The notes: generated from the sequence alone by a model not told the origin. A DNA stretch of 64,000 nt from Lachancea mirantina (GCA_900074745.1 LT598466.1:744001-808000); one strand, 5' to 3'; counted from the first letter of the stretch, positions 27,901 to 38,658 are shown. Program-made: numbers and translations.

Positions 27901-30900
27901 CCAAAATGTCAATGAAGTATAAGAATGAAGTCGTCTTGAAATTGGCGGAGTCAGAGTATGGTGTTGATGCTGCATTATGGCTAAGAGTTTTTCCTAAGTT
28001 ACTCACAATTATTTTCGATCATTCACCGATCACGATGGCGTTATGTCGCTCTTTAGTGTGCATTCGTTTGGTTCAACTTCATCAAATTATACTGGCTATT
28101 GTCAATGACAATCCAATGAAGACCAAAGACTTCCTGCCAGAAACTGCTGTCAACCAATGGAAACTATATTTGATCGTTGCATGCTCATCCTTAACTTCAA
28201 CCAATGATCAAAAACTGCACATTCCTTCCTCAGGAAATCAACATGGTAGGAATAAGTCACAACAAATATTTACCGTTCAACACCAAAAAATAAAGTCGGT
28301 CACATCAATATTTAAAATGGTGTTGCCCTTGTTAAACTGCTCAAAACCAATGATTAAATTGGCCATAATCAGTGGTCTCAGCTCAATGAACATCAATATA
28401 TTCAAAGCATACATTCAAAATGTTGACGCCTTTTTAACATCCTGGCGGACTGGAAGCTCCTCCAACATTATGCGGATCGAAATTTTTCACATACTTGCTA
28501 TACTGGCACCCTTTCTGGCGGATGAGAGAATTTTGAATGACGAATGGGTTTTGAGAAAAATCTCACATTTCCTTAGAGAGGCCAAAAAATTCTTGGAGTT
28601 GCCAAATGTTCAAACCTCATTTCAAAATCAGTCGTTGCGAATTTATTTTGCTTCTCTTTTGTCCCCCTTCTACAGTGCTATCAAAAATCATCCCTTGGTA
28701 CATGATCTTTTCCCATTTGAAGCCAGGGCTTCCTGTTTCAATTTCTTAAAAGAGTGGTGCGGCCATGGACAATTTTCCAATATTGCCAGGGAACGATACG
28801 CAAGCATGAGAGAAAGCGTAAGCTCACGCGAGCAAACAACTTTCATAACCGCGCTGGAATTCGGGAGAGGCCGTTTAGAGATTGTCGCTCTGGAGGCCAT
28901 GGTTAACTTATGCTCGGACGCTATTACGAAAAAGGTGAGTGATGATTCAGAGATTCCACTAGTGATATCGTTCGATATACCTGGACTTATGCACTGGACA
29001 GATTCCCTCTTCAAAAGTCAGAATGAGAGGGTACAAAATTTCGGTATCCAAGCTCTAAAAAACCTACTTGAAAACAATCAAGAAAATGCTCATCTTTATC
29101 GAGATGTGTTAATGCAATATTCCCTTCACAATCTTGATACAAAAGTTGCAAGTGCCTATTACACCACCGTCTGCGAATCACTCATCAAGATGAAATCTTT
29201 CACATTATCAGAAGACGAGCTAGTTTCGTTGGGTTTGAGTGGTCTTTATAACGAAAGGGCAGAGGTCAGAGCTTGTTCGATTGATCTCCTTTCTCGAATC
29301 GAAACACAGATTCACAAATCGTCGTATACCAAAGTCTTCAAGGAGAGATTAGCGAATGATTCGAAAACAGTTTACAAATCTACCGCCAAAGAAATTTCCA
29401 CCATTTTCGCTGAGCTTCCCTCTGCTGAGGTTCGCATGAAAGTATTTTCGAAGATGTGTCAAAGTTTGAATTATCTTAAGTCTGAATTGAAGCAAGATAT
29501 TTTGAATCTCTTAGTTCCCTGGGTCAATAAGTTTACTCTCAAAGCCATGGAAGACAGCGGTACTTTGATGGTTCTCAATAACATGTTCGCTATAACAGTT
29601 GAATTGAATGATAGATACCCTATGGAAATTGAGCATATTTGGATATCGTTGGGAAAAGGTAATGGTTTCCAGAATATTCACATAGCCTTGGATTACATAC
29701 TCAGAACGTCGATCAGTCATCGAAACCCTGAGTTTGTTCTGAGAGCAAAAGACGTCGTGCTTTATTTAGCCAACGTTCCAGGCGGAATGGGTGTTATTGA
29801 CTCTTTCATGATAAATCTGGAACCCAAGCATATGGTACCGGAGGTTGGCCAACCTTTGGCTATTCCTGTTAACGGAACCCGCTACGAATATGAAGCTGAC
29901 ATCTGGAAATTACTTAATTACCATGATAAAGAGATTGTATTTTCAAAAGCGCAACTATCCATCGTTTTTCTGGTTAATTTGTTAACCATTCCGGACGAAT
30001 CAATGCGAAATAAATTGCCGCTTTTATTGCACGTCAGCATCTGTTTATTGGACCACAATGCACTTCTCATCAAGGAAAGCGCGGCAAAGATTATTTCTGA
30101 CTTGATATTTGGTCTCATGCCCACCCATGAAAAATCAGAGGAAACTGTGGCGTTAGTGAAAGCGAAAGGACATCTCTGGTCATATGATAACATTCACAAA
30201 GATAAAAATGGTGCTAGGTCTCCGAAGGCCATGGATCAATTGGTAAGAAACGTCGTTGCAATCTTTTCAGGATTTGATTCGCTTCGGGAGCAATGGCAAA
30301 GCATTGCCCTCCGGTGGGCTACGGTATGTCCCGTACGTCATACTGCCTGTAGATCCTTCCAAGTTTTCAGGTCTTTACTTACCTTCTTGGATCGTCAAAT
30401 GTTGCGAGATATGCTCCATAGGTTATCGAATACAATCTCGGATGAGAATCAAGACATACAAGCGTTTGCAATGCAAATTTTGATGACTTTGAACGCTGTG
30501 ACAGCTGAATTAAGTCCAGCTAAGCTCATCGATTTCCCACAATTATTTTGGGCTGTCGTTGCCTGTCTGAACAGTGCTCACGAACAGGAATACATCGAGG
30601 TCCTTTCGACCCTTTCTAAGTTTGTGTCCAAAATTGACCTCGACTCATCGGATACAGTTCAATGTCTTGTAGCAACTTTCCCGTCAAACTGGGAAGGGAA
30701 ATTTGATGGATTGCAACAAATCATAATGTCAGGTTTACGATCTGCTAACTCATGGGAGATCTGCTTGAATTTCTTGGACCGACTCAATCGGTTTGATGAC
30801 AGCAGAATCATTGCAAACACGAAGTCGCGTGTCTTATTCGCCCTGCTTGCAAACTTGCCTCGGTTCCTTTATGCAATGGATTTGAAAGTGTTCGACGCCA

Positions 30901-32726
30901 CGATAATGAATGCGGCAGATGCACTTGTAACACTCGCGGAGAAAAACGCTCAGCCCTCCTTGGCACGAATGATTTACTCTGTCGTTAGAAACAAATTCAG
31001 ATCAAAGAATGATTTTCTCAGCCAAATTGTCAATTTCATTTCTGGAACTTATTTCCCAGAATATTCTGCTCAAACATTGGTCTTCCTCTTAGGATTACTA
31101 CTGAATAAGATGGATTGGGTGAAAGATCAAACTTTGCAAGTGTTGAAGCATTTGTTTCCCTTGATAGACTTGAGCCGTCCAGAATTTGTTGGCGTTGGTG
31201 CCGATCTCATCTCTCCTCTATTAAGGCTACTCTTGACAGACTTTGAAGCGAAAGCTTTAGAAGTCCTTGATTCAGTTCGGAACGTCTCTGGCAGTAAAAT
31301 GGACAAGGACGTTTTGAGAATCAGCATGGGAAACAAGGATGCCAAAAAGGCATACTCAAGAACTGCAACTCTGTTTGGTGTTCCTGAGGAAAGCGGTTGG
31401 TCCATACCCATGCCTGCCATGACTGCAGCTACAACGCGGCATAACGTACATGCAGTATTTTCATCTTGCATTGATGAAGGCGTAGTACAACAGGAAGAAG
31501 AGGAAACTAATGAGCCTGTCGAATTTCACGCGGACAATGTCTACATCCCACAGGATGCCAATGACAGTATCTCTTTATCTGAAGAGAAGGATGGCTCGTT
31601 GAGCCATATGTGGGCCGAGTTAGATAACCTCGACACCTTTTTCACAACGGAAGCGAAAGGAGCTGACAGATCGATGGAGCACAGATACTCACAACATGTA
31701 CATTCGGGTTCTGCTGACACTACATATGCAGAGCAGATGGGTGCATTAGACTCTGCTCCTCAATTGTATGACAAAAAAGTTTCTGTGATGTTAAACAAGA
31801 GTTTGACCAGGACACCCTCCAATGTATCTTTCAAAAGAAATCTTGCCGATTCCTTCGGCACAAGCATGCATGGTGGTCCAATGATATTGACGGAAAACTC
31901 GAAGGGCGAACCCACTAGACCGTCGAGTTACAGTGGGAAAATGTCTTCAACCAATCTGGAAAATCCTGCTCTCTTGAAATCACCACAACCTTCGAAGTCC
32001 CCTTCTCATAATGTCTTGAACACGGTTTCCCCTCATCGGGCAAGGGCTTACGAAAATCCGCCAGAACTTCTCTTCCGGTTTGAGGGCCTGCTGAGGAATC
32101 CTCACCGCCAGAAGAAGAGATGGCAGCAGCAGCATCATCATCAACAGCAATTGCTAGTACAAAGCTTAAACGAACCGCGCAACTCCTATAACAATGACCC
32201 AAATATTTTGATGGCAGCGACCCCAAATCTCACAAGCCAGTCCAGCCCTCCGTTATCTCCAGGACTATCTGGCGAAAGCTCTCAACTACCCTTTGGTGGT
32301 AGTAAAGAAAACGTCAAAGGCAAGAACCCTAATAAAAACGGAGCAAGTAAAGGCAAGCACCAGAAGCACCATTACCATCTACCGCATTTTTCAAATCGAT
32401 CTTCTGAAGGCAAGTCAACGCCGCCCTTGTCAAGCTCTTCGGGAACTTTCCCACATCGCAGGACACCTTCACCACGTTCTAGCAGATTTTCATCGGGAAC
32501 AATACAAAGCTCGTCGCAAGGACAATTCGGAAAGATCGCGAAATTCTCAAGGTCTAAGAGAAACTCTCCATTCGAAAACGATAAGAACTCAAAGAGTACG
32601 CCTGTTCACCAATTGATGCAGGATAGAAATATCGAAGACGATCTGCTTATCGAGAAACAACTTCTTTCTCTACAAGATGAATTACAAAATAGGTCTGTCA
32701 GTAATGATTCGGTAGCGGGAGGTTAA
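24969..32726 (+). CDS. TAO3: Furry-family cell morphogenesis scaffold of the RAM network
   Basis: 2,585 residues from the first in-frame ATG at 24969, longer than the 2,376 recalled for S. cerevisiae. Scaffold for the Cbk1-Mob2 kinase module that controls Ace2, polarised growth and cell separation. A low-complexity N-terminus includes a repeated MSPP unit (25180-25215). The conserved Furry N-terminal domain follows (from about residue 105, with FARTIRQHLAADW). Then come long armadillo/HEAT-like helical repeats and C-terminal conserved segments (LSEEKDGSLSHMWAELDNLD is near residue 2210). The tail of about 300 residues is rich in Ser/Pro/His/Gln and probably disordered. Divergent from MET18 and convergent with ASG1, matching YIL129C. 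Confidence 0.95.
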   Translation: MNQGFTFPYTSNGDEKEDKSFKFPTSGAEIESKESDHGTHKLELAFEPVSAESKPNTVEIPDPEVYESQAMSPPMSPPMSPPIGRSSTPIEKGHNESPAAQVPNPDSHTKPYDKEFARTIRQHLAADWKSPSEYALHILFTKFVRHAESKLNVCLQYPLDSEPPIVDILGEGVDVSFDKIVESLGFISRKKPKPVIDAMMFWRKTKSEVAVVAAANVEKLIGELNHLPSTVEREDSIKATGNATQTWNTHTKSNSSESKQGHHRKNSSKSNKSQGSFLGHRQRLMEERIEHARANAFQADRKSLISIFILCRVLIEIVKQAPSDTDEDLNEKLEEIVFTQLKTTDPLSISSSIIKSSNWNSFAELLGWMSESKFVAVSDRFIADLEKLPHYISTELEPSAHLLILGMRYLRLKNYPLEQFEESADFIKSVAKFFSTSQNFSVRLAYAEVISQLLLPVAGSITAEVNHPTWVEAMNMILNTCKKLQDDDKYWESIFKLTVSVLCVSPQPLFSENWVPLVEKSMTKIKRLDRRAAFATGLSRLIWVYLFRCTETLNNTERTLRKLFSPILAPRKKENWLTADMDLIGPLADVCVTAGSVHPGFVLEHVILPLIKIAFNGNTLENIGYERLLLAIESYKGLLLCDARPEFPENESRFYDVNLNNIAEKFGTSSTSDHEEVCMSLNKLFFLLDSSIGSEVWSPENEHQRQPSTPFSSISSFAFSFNTENANTNIRNLNFVLFSTLIDAIPCCLSVSRNVPFKSAIEVLARNAVHSELIVSASSRNALRALACKRNPYTLITWFANYSFDFDEKNQSSYKQTYLSSMEYRRLLILYVELLECWLESFKDSKKADLNKKSGLDGIQLSFRNEEEAKESNENEKLQWKNTITVIEDVEGNGLFFLCSHDHNIRKLGIRILHIVSEFDEAMLEKTIKLEKSHSRSSSRFAAESGTRLIDLLKSLDLSSIHEVQKLEMSVVEKSRLSKMSMKYKNEVVLKLAESEYGVDAALWLRVFPKLLTIIFDHSPITMALCRSLVCIRLVQLHQIILAIVNDNPMKTKDFLPETAVNQWKLYLIVACSSLTSTNDQKLHIPSSGNQHGRNKSQQIFTVQHQKIKSVTSIFKMVLPLLNCSKPMIKLAIISGLSSMNINIFKAYIQNVDAFLTSWRTGSSSNIMRIEIFHILAILAPFLADERILNDEWVLRKISHFLREAKKFLELPNVQTSFQNQSLRIYFASLLSPFYSAIKNHPLVHDLFPFEARASCFNFLKEWCGHGQFSNIARERYASMRESVSSREQTTFITALEFGRGRLEIVALEAMVNLCSDAITKKVSDDSEIPLVISFDIPGLMHWTDSLFKSQNERVQNFGIQALKNLLENNQENAHLYRDVLMQYSLHNLDTKVASAYYTTVCESLIKMKSFTLSEDELVSLGLSGLYNERAEVRACSIDLLSRIETQIHKSSYTKVFKERLANDSKTVYKSTAKEISTIFAELPSAEVRMKVFSKMCQSLNYLKSELKQDILNLLVPWVNKFTLKAMEDSGTLMVLNNMFAITVELNDRYPMEIEHIWISLGKGNGFQNIHIALDYILRTSISHRNPEFVLRAKDVVLYLANVPGGMGVIDSFMINLEPKHMVPEVGQPLAIPVNGTRYEYEADIWKLLNYHDKEIVFSKAQLSIVFLVNLLTIPDESMRNKLPLLLHVSICLLDHNALLIKESAAKIISDLIFGLMPTHEKSEETVALVKAKGHLWSYDNIHKDKNGARSPKAMDQLVRNVVAIFSGFDSLREQWQSIALRWATVCPVRHTACRSFQVFRSLLTFLDRQMLRDMLHRLSNTISDENQDIQAFAMQILMTLNAVTAELSPAKLIDFPQLFWAVVACLNSAHEQEYIEVLSTLSKFVSKIDLDSSDTVQCLVATFPSNWEGKFDGLQQIIMSGLRSANSWEICLNFLDRLNRFDDSRIIANTKSRVLFALLANLPRFLYAMDLKVFDATIMNAADALVTLAEKNAQPSLARMIYSVVRNKFRSKNDFLSQIVNFISGTYFPEYSAQTLVFLLGLLLNKMDWVKDQTLQVLKHLFPLIDLSRPEFVGVGADLISPLLRLLLTDFEAKALEVLDSVRNVSGSKMDKDVLRISMGNKDAKKAYSRTATLFGVPEESGWSIPMPAMTAATTRHNVHAVFSSCIDEGVVQQEEEETNEPVEFHADNVYIPQDANDSISLSEEKDGSLSHMWAELDNLDTFFTTEAKGADRSMEHRYSQHVHSGSADTTYAEQMGALDSAPQLYDKKVSVMLNKSLTRTPSNVSFKRNLADSFGTSMHGGPMILTENSKGEPTRPSSYSGKMSSTNLENPALLKSPQPSKSPSHNVLNTVSPHRARAYENPPELLFRFEGLLRNPHRQKKRWQQQHHHQQQLLVQSLNEPRNSYNNDPNILMAATPNLTSQSSPPLSPGLSGESSQLPFGGSKENVKGKNPNKNGASKGKHQKHHYHLPHFSNRSSEGKSTPPLSSSSGTFPHRRTPSPRSSRFSSGTIQSSSQGQFGKIAKFSRSKRNSPFENDKNSKSTPVHQLMQDRNIEDDLLIEKQLLSLQDELQNRSVSNDSVAGG

Positions 32727-32972
32727 TTGTCCGAGTTGAACTTGGCTTAGAAGGTAGAAAGCCCAGATTTTGATGGAGAGTCTTACAGTCGATGAGCAGT
32801 ACTAGCTTAAATAATTATCAATGCATATATAAATGTAGTGGAACATTAAGAACTCTAGTGAAGAATGATGGTTAGAGGTTCTAATTAGAATCGCTTGGCC
32901 TAGTTTGCCTAAAGAAAGTATCAAAAGAGACACAAGCACTGGCTCTTCTTATTTCAAAAGCAGTGAACTTGA

Positions 32973-35357
32973 TTAGTTACCAGGTGACTCCTTCTGCTGC
33001 GACATATAAGGAGGTAAATACCTGCCGAAAAGCTGTACGTCTAACTGGTCGAAGGTACCTGGAATATAAGACTCTGAGTTATTTTGATCCATTTTCGATT
33101 CTCCTGGCGTATCGAATTCCAGCTTGACCTGAGGTGTATCGGAACCCATTTGAGGGGTGGCTTGTGGCATAGTTGAAGTCATGTTATCACCGAGATCAAA
33201 AAACTTATCCACGTCCAAGGGAGATTCGCTTATACTTCTAAATTCTTTTGTTGACAAAGAATTAGAAGTATTAATTGTATTAATAGTGTTAACTCCAGAA
33301 ATTGTTGCTGTAGGTTGTGAGATGAAGTCTTGTGTTGTGTCAAACGCCATCACGTTGGGATTCACCGAGTCTAAAGTATAGGCACTTGGTGTATTCCCAA
33401 CTTTAATATGATTTTCTGTGGTATCATTATTCGAAAGTTTTGAATCTTCGTTCGAACTCTGGCCATGCTTGTCGTGACTCCATCTAATGGTTTTCGAGTT
33501 AAATTTTTCAAACAAAGTGTTGAGAAGGTTGTAAGTTCTATTGGCGGCCATACTGGTGTCCTTCAGCTGCAACAAGACTCTTTTCCCCAGTTCTGCATCC
33601 TGTAAAACTTCTTCGTATTCTCTTGTCGATGCTGCATCTGTTGGAGTCACCTCATGCACATAGTAGATAAGGCCTGCAACGGAGAAGAAAATCGTGTAAA
33701 TGCTAAACCAATAAGAACCCGCCAAGGTCTTCTTTTCAATCATTTCATGGGCAAGTTTTACCACGGTACGAGCCACCGATATACAGTTTCGAGCTCTGAG
33801 TATGGAGAGCGAATCTGTGTTTTGCACCGAAGGCGCACAAAGATAGTGAATGAAAGGTCTATAAAGAATGACCTGAACTTGAAGGAACGACAAATGTAAA
33901 AGTCCATTGGCGCGTTCATACTTCGGTGGCACATCTTTTATTCCAGGAATCAATTCTGGTGGGAGTTTATTGAGCCATTGTCTCAGCTTGAGTTCAAGCT
34001 TTGTAACAACTTCGTGCGAGATTAAATTATTAGTCTTTTTCACCGGATACAACTCGGCCACGATATTGTCTAGAATCATGATTAATTTTGTATGATGGTT
34101 TGCGATACCAGCAGATGAAAGCTCATCTCCTTGTCGTTCTGGATAAACGGCAGTCTCAGTGATATATTCGTCTGCAATTTCCAACGGTAGCGCTTGATCG
34201 AAATCTCTCTGAGATATACTGCGTGGTAAACCCAACATGGTATTGACATAAACGTCCATTTTGTAAATCGTGTAGAATAACCGCTTGCGCATTTCAATTT
34301 CTATGAGGGTAAAACCGTGACCTTCCGCGGATAAATTTCTGTGCATACCTTCGCGGAGTGCATTACGCATGGCGACACCAATGTAAGTATAACAAGTCGA
34401 AAGACGCGCTGAGCACTGCAGGAAAATAAACAGCATAACCATGGCCTGTATAGAATTGAGGTCACGCGCGTTTGTGATATCGATAAGTTTTCTTGCGGCA
34501 ATGAAATACTTGTAGCCTTCGTCTTGTAAAAACTGGTTTGAACTTGAAGAAGCTTGTTCTTGGTCGACACTCTGAATGGATTTAGAAAAAAGGGCGCCTA
34601 CAGCCATAACCGCATAGCAAAGTGGTAAAAATTGCATATGTTCATGCGTGTATTCGTGAGGGTCCGTTTCGTAAAGATCGTCGAGTTTTTGAATGAAACT
34701 GGGACGATGGTAGAACCTGAACAATACGCAACAATGTTCCCAAGTGACCTGAATAAACTGAAGCGCAACGGGCTTCGGAGGAAGCAGAATGGTGATTTCA
34801 CGACCTTCATGGGATTGGATCGAACCATCGACACCTTCGATGCCTTCGAGATTTTCAGAAGAATCTGGCGTCACAGACACAGTGGGAGAATTCCCCGTTG
34901 ACGACGCAATCATTTGATACTCTTTGATCGTGTCGCGTATACTTTGGTTGTCTTTGTTGAAATTCTGGAAAACCTTCACGAACGTCGGAACGTCAAGATT
35001 CTCGACATTGGGCAATTGCGGGAACAGCTGACTGAAAAGCATCTTGTACTTGGCAAGCTGCATTTGAAGAGTTCTTACCGCTTTCTGAGGAGGACGCGCA
35101 CGTGACGTGGTGGACCCCGCGGACGCTAGGTTCGCAGCGGAGCCCGCAGCGGGGGCCATTGTCGATGTAGTTGTCGATGTCGTCGCCGTCGTCGCCGTCG
35201 TCGTAGCACTCCGCTTAGAGGGCTGATTGTAGGTACACTCATACGAGTACACGGTGCAATGGATACAGGGCTGTTGCCCATCACATTTGACCTTCTTCTT
35301 GCGACATTCGTCACACGCGCGGGTGACTCGTCTGCGTTTACTCTGTGCTTCTGACAT
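32973..35357 (-). CDS. ASG1: Zn2Cys6 transcription activator of stress genes
   Basis: 794 residues from ATG 35357; the longer open frame upstream lacks a good start. Nuclear activator linked to stress response and lipid use. The Zn2Cys6 cluster has cysteines at 15, 18, 25, 31, 34 and 41 (C-x2-C-x6-C-x5-C-x2-C-x6-C), preceded by a basic KRRRVTR. A Thr/Ala-rich linker follows (about 48-85), then a coiled-coil-like dimerisation helix, then the fungal-specific regulatory domain (about 215-560, with LRARNCISVARTVVKLAHEM). The acidic Asn/Ser-rich C-terminus may activate transcription. Between TAO3 and FKH, as YIL130W. Confidence 0.93.
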   Translation of the reverse strand: MSEAQSKRRRVTRACDECRKKKVKCDGQQPCIHCTVYSYECTYNQPSKRSATTTATTATTSTTTSTMAPAAGSAANLASAGSTTSRARPPQKAVRTLQMQLAKYKMLFSQLFPQLPNVENLDVPTFVKVFQNFNKDNQSIRDTIKEYQMIASSTGNSPTVSVTPDSSENLEGIEGVDGSIQSHEGREITILLPPKPVALQFIQVTWEHCCVLFRFYHRPSFIQKLDDLYETDPHEYTHEHMQFLPLCYAVMAVGALFSKSIQSVDQEQASSSSNQFLQDEGYKYFIAARKLIDITNARDLNSIQAMVMLFIFLQCSARLSTCYTYIGVAMRNALREGMHRNLSAEGHGFTLIEIEMRKRLFYTIYKMDVYVNTMLGLPRSISQRDFDQALPLEIADEYITETAVYPERQGDELSSAGIANHHTKLIMILDNIVAELYPVKKTNNLISHEVVTKLELKLRQWLNKLPPELIPGIKDVPPKYERANGLLHLSFLQVQVILYRPFIHYLCAPSVQNTDSLSILRARNCISVARTVVKLAHEMIEKKTLAGSYWFSIYTIFFSVAGLIYYVHEVTPTDAASTREYEEVLQDAELGKRVLLQLKDTSMAANRTYNLLNTLFEKFNSKTIRWSHDKHGQSSNEDSKLSNNDTTENHIKVGNTPSAYTLDSVNPNVMAFDTTQDFISQPTATISGVNTINTINTSNSLSTKEFRSISESPLDVDKFFDLGDNMTSTMPQATPQMGSDTPQVKLEFDTPGESKMDQNNSESYIPGTFDQLDVQLFGRYLPPYMSQQKESPGN

Positions 35358-35851
35358 GAGATGGGGAGTTCGAACTTGACCTGGGAACGGTGCGGGAAAA
35401 AACAGCTGAAAGATCACCAATCTAGAGACCGGACTTGGATTCCATAGACATCTAAGAGCTTGGTATTGGACTAAAGAATGGTTGAGGCAATTTTGCCAGC
35501 GTCGTTATTGGATGTAGGTAAATCGGTACTGAGAGTTGCATGGTGAGATCTCGGAGTCGTGGACAGTGACATCAACACTTCACGTGACGCTACCGAAAAA
35601 CCGTACACGGAGATATCGCTCTCCACGGAAGCCCGCCCTCTTTTCTTTTTCTCCTTTCGCCCGGTCGGAGCTCTCGATCACTGTGAACGGCCTCACCCCT
35701 CCTCTCTTCTCATCAATGTTTTTCTTCCGTCCAACTTACAAAGCCCAGTGATTTTGGTTTTGTTTTGTCAACAAACAAGCCCGCCAAAGGCGTCGACAAC
35801 GCAAATTATACAAGACAGAAAAGCAGCTGGTTCCTTGCTTACGCCAAGCAC
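35358..35851. other. Divergent promoter region of ASG1 and the forkhead gene
   Basis: 494 bp. CT-rich tract at 35625-35660 near the forkhead side, and a TCACGTGA palindrome at about 35579-35586. No gene is seen. Confidence 0.55.
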
Positions 35852-37602
35852 ATGAACACCTCCAAGGGCCAGTTGCTGGGCACTGCACAACAGCAGCAGG
35901 TATGTGTGAGAAACGCCTTGTTATGGTTTTGTTTACGGTGGTATATGGATTTTGCTTTGCTTTCTGATTAGTGAGCTGGAGCGTGGTTTTTCTGGCCGTG
36001 AGGGATGACCGGGCTGTCCGCGCGGAAATAAGGAGGGGATAGAGGCCTAGAAGGAAAACTGGTTTAAAGGGAAGGAGAAAAAATAAGTGCGCGGACGCGG
36101 ACCGTACACAGTGCGCTGCGCGGCGGCAAGTCACGTGCATAACTGTAATCACTCGTCACGAAACAACCGCCTACCGGGAGGCAAGGGTGGAATTTGTTCT
36201 AAAAATAGACTCGGAGTTCGAGGATTACGTAACAGCGAGCTGGGCGGCTAAATGCACAAATCCACGCCCCAAACGACAGCTACTAACTCTCACCCTCCTC
36301 ACAGGACCTGGTCAATGCCATAATATCGGTGCTTGCCACTCCAGAGCAGCCGACCTCCGTCGCGAACGTGTACTCCAATGAGCGCAACATGGCCACCGAG
36401 GTGCAGGCGTACGCAAAGATCGCAGGCCGGGGCTGGACCTTCTACGTCAAGCACCTTGTGGTCACGATTGGCCGCAACACAGACCCGCACGATCAATCCG
36501 TCGATATCGATTTAGGGCCCGCCAAAGTCGTTTCGCGGAAACACGCGTCCATCAAGTACAATCTCAACGAGAGCTGTTGGGAGTTGCAAGTGCAAGGCCG
36601 CAATGGTGCCAAAGTCAATTTCCATCGTGTCCCGGCCGGTCCCCAGTCCGAGTCCGTCCAATTGCAGTCTGGGTCCGTGCTCGACATAGGCGGCACTCAA
36701 ATGATATTTATACTGCCCGATCAAGTGCCGTTTTTGGAGCAAGCGGCTCTTGATCACCTAGCGCCAAAATTGAATTCCATGTACGGCGCCACGAGCACTA
36801 ATCCGCTCATCCAGGACCTGTTGAGAGGCTTTTCGCAACCGAAAAACGCCGTAAAGGCGTTCCGCATGTACAATTCTTACGACAGTTCCGGCGGCGCTGC
36901 GGCGATGGCCTCTTACTCGACACCGGCGTTTGCTTCAGGCTACGGGACCATTATGGATCCGTCTTTCCCGTCCTCACACGACATCGCCTCTGATCTTTCT
37001 CGAGACGAAAACAAAAATGTCAAACCGCCTTACTCCTACGCGACCATGATCACTCAGGCCATTTTATCCAATCCTGAGGGTGTTCTGTTACTAGCCGACA
37101 TCTACAAATACATCTCTTCCAATTTCGCGTACTACCGCCATGCTAAGACCGGCTGGCAAAACTCAATCAGACACAATCTTTCTTTGAACAAAGCCTTTGA
37201 AAAGGTCCCACGAAAACCAAATGAGCCTGGTAAAGGTATGAAATGGCGTATTAGCGAAGACTATCAAAAGGAATTTCTGGACAAATGGCACTCCGGGAGA
37301 ATTTCCAAAGTTAGACGAGGCTCGTCTGTGGCGCGCCAGCTGCAGTTGCACATGACCAAGTTTAACGCGTTACCGATGCAAGACTCGAATTTGGACTCGT
37401 GGCAGAAACTGCCATCACCGCAACACGAGATGTCTTCTTATCCGCCCCACTTCGAGTCCTCGTCGCAGCAGGTCCTCCCAACTTCGCAGCAACAACAAGC
37501 ACAACAAGCACAACAAGCACAACAAGTACAACAAGCACAACAAGCACAACAACAACAGCAGCAACAGCAACAGCAACAACAGCAGCAACAGCAACAGCAA
37601 CG

Positions 37603-37633
<31 letters not shown>

Positions 37634-38431
37634 CCACAACCATCGCCACAACCTCAACGTCCTCGCCAGGAACGTGTCGTGCAATTCTCCAATTCATTAC
37701 CACCGCCACAACCTATTCTGCCTCCGGCTTCCTCTTTTACGCCGCTCGCTCAACAACGTCCCATATCGCCTGTCATGCAGCCGCCGTTGAACATTCCGCT
37801 ACGCCAGCAATCCGCTGTACACCCACAACACCAACTCCCACTACCGCGGCCCAGCACACGTCCTTCAATTTCCCACGGCCCTGCACCTCCTAGTTCCAGT
37901 GGGGCTCGATTGTCCCCAGGTAAAGACCCTCTCCTACGGTCTCCAACCAAGCCGTTCCACATTACACCAACAGAAGCGTACACGCCGGAGCGAGGTAGCT
38001 CACAGTCCAATAGATCACCCACTGAGAACAGCTTGAATCACCAAGCACAAGATGTTAGGTTGTCGGCACGCCAGGGCGGGCAAACGGCGCAAAGTTCGCC
38101 TGGAGTTTGGAATTTACTGCAATTTAGTTCAGTGAACAACACTCCAGCCGCGTTTCGCGGCCAAGACGACCAACCGCACAACCCAATGAGTAGCAATCGA
38201 CATTTGCGACCCATAGGTCCGACCATTTCTCAGGGCTCTGCTGTCAGAGACGACGAAAACTCACCCACGCTACACATCAAGACAAAACCAGACGACAACA
38301 TGGAAAAGGACCAGGACGATTACATTTCGTCGCCCTTAAAGACCGGACAAGAATCCCATGCACCGGGAGTCAAGCAACTGATGCTGGACAGAGAAAACGC
38401 CAAAGTGAGTGTTGTTGACGAAGAAAATTGA
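35852..38431 (+). CDS. FKH1/FKH2: Forkhead transcription factor with FHA domain, two exons
   Basis: Exons 35852-35899 and 36305-38431, 724 residues. Controls the G2/M CLB2 cluster, origin timing and donor choice. Exon 1 encodes MNTSKGQLLGTAQQQQ; exon 2 continues DLVNAIISVLATPEQ, resembling the recalled QGLVNAVTCVL of S. cerevisiae Fkh1, which supports the join. FHA domain about 52-155 (TIGRN, SRKHA, NGAKVN). Forkhead domain about 253-345 (KPPYSYATMI, GWQNSIRHNLSLNKAF). Then a Gln/Ala tract of about 50 residues, Pro/Gln-rich disorder, and SP/TP sites suited to CDK control. Single ancestor of the FKH1 (YIL131C) and FKH2 (YNL068C) pair. The long C-terminal extension is more Fkh2-like. Confidence 0.93.
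35900..36304 (+). other. Predicted spliceosomal intron in the forkhead gene
   Basis: 405 bp. Donor GTATGTGT at 35900, branch site TACTAAC at 36281-36287, pyrimidine-rich stretch and CACAG ending at 36304. Phase 0. The recalled S. cerevisiae FKH1 and FKH2 have no intron. Confidence 0.88.
37480..37630 (+). repeat. CAA/CAG microsatellite with 9-bp CAACAAGCA units
   Basis: Seven or so units of CAACAAGCA or a near variant (encoding Gln-Gln-Ala), followed by pure CAG/CAA and CAACAACAA runs, within the forkhead coding sequence. Likely length-variable. Confidence 0.9.
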
Positions 38432-38658
38432 ACTATTTTTTGTTTTGGGTTAATTATTTCATAGACAGTTTCCATTCTGCATGTCTCTATAGATTCTAAC
38501 GTTTTCACGATCGCTTAACGTAGTCGCGATGGGCTTATTCGAGATTCTCATATATCAGTTTACTCATTGTTACTCATTTGTTACTCATTGTTATCATGTA
38601 AATTTATTTTCAAGCTTGACATATCAAATAAAAGCGAATATGGTAACGCTGAAAAGCT

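Noticed and set aside
37362-37893. Thr-rich, Val-rich and Leu-rich frames over the forkhead Gln tract
   Set aside because: Shadow frames of the CAA/CAG repeat.
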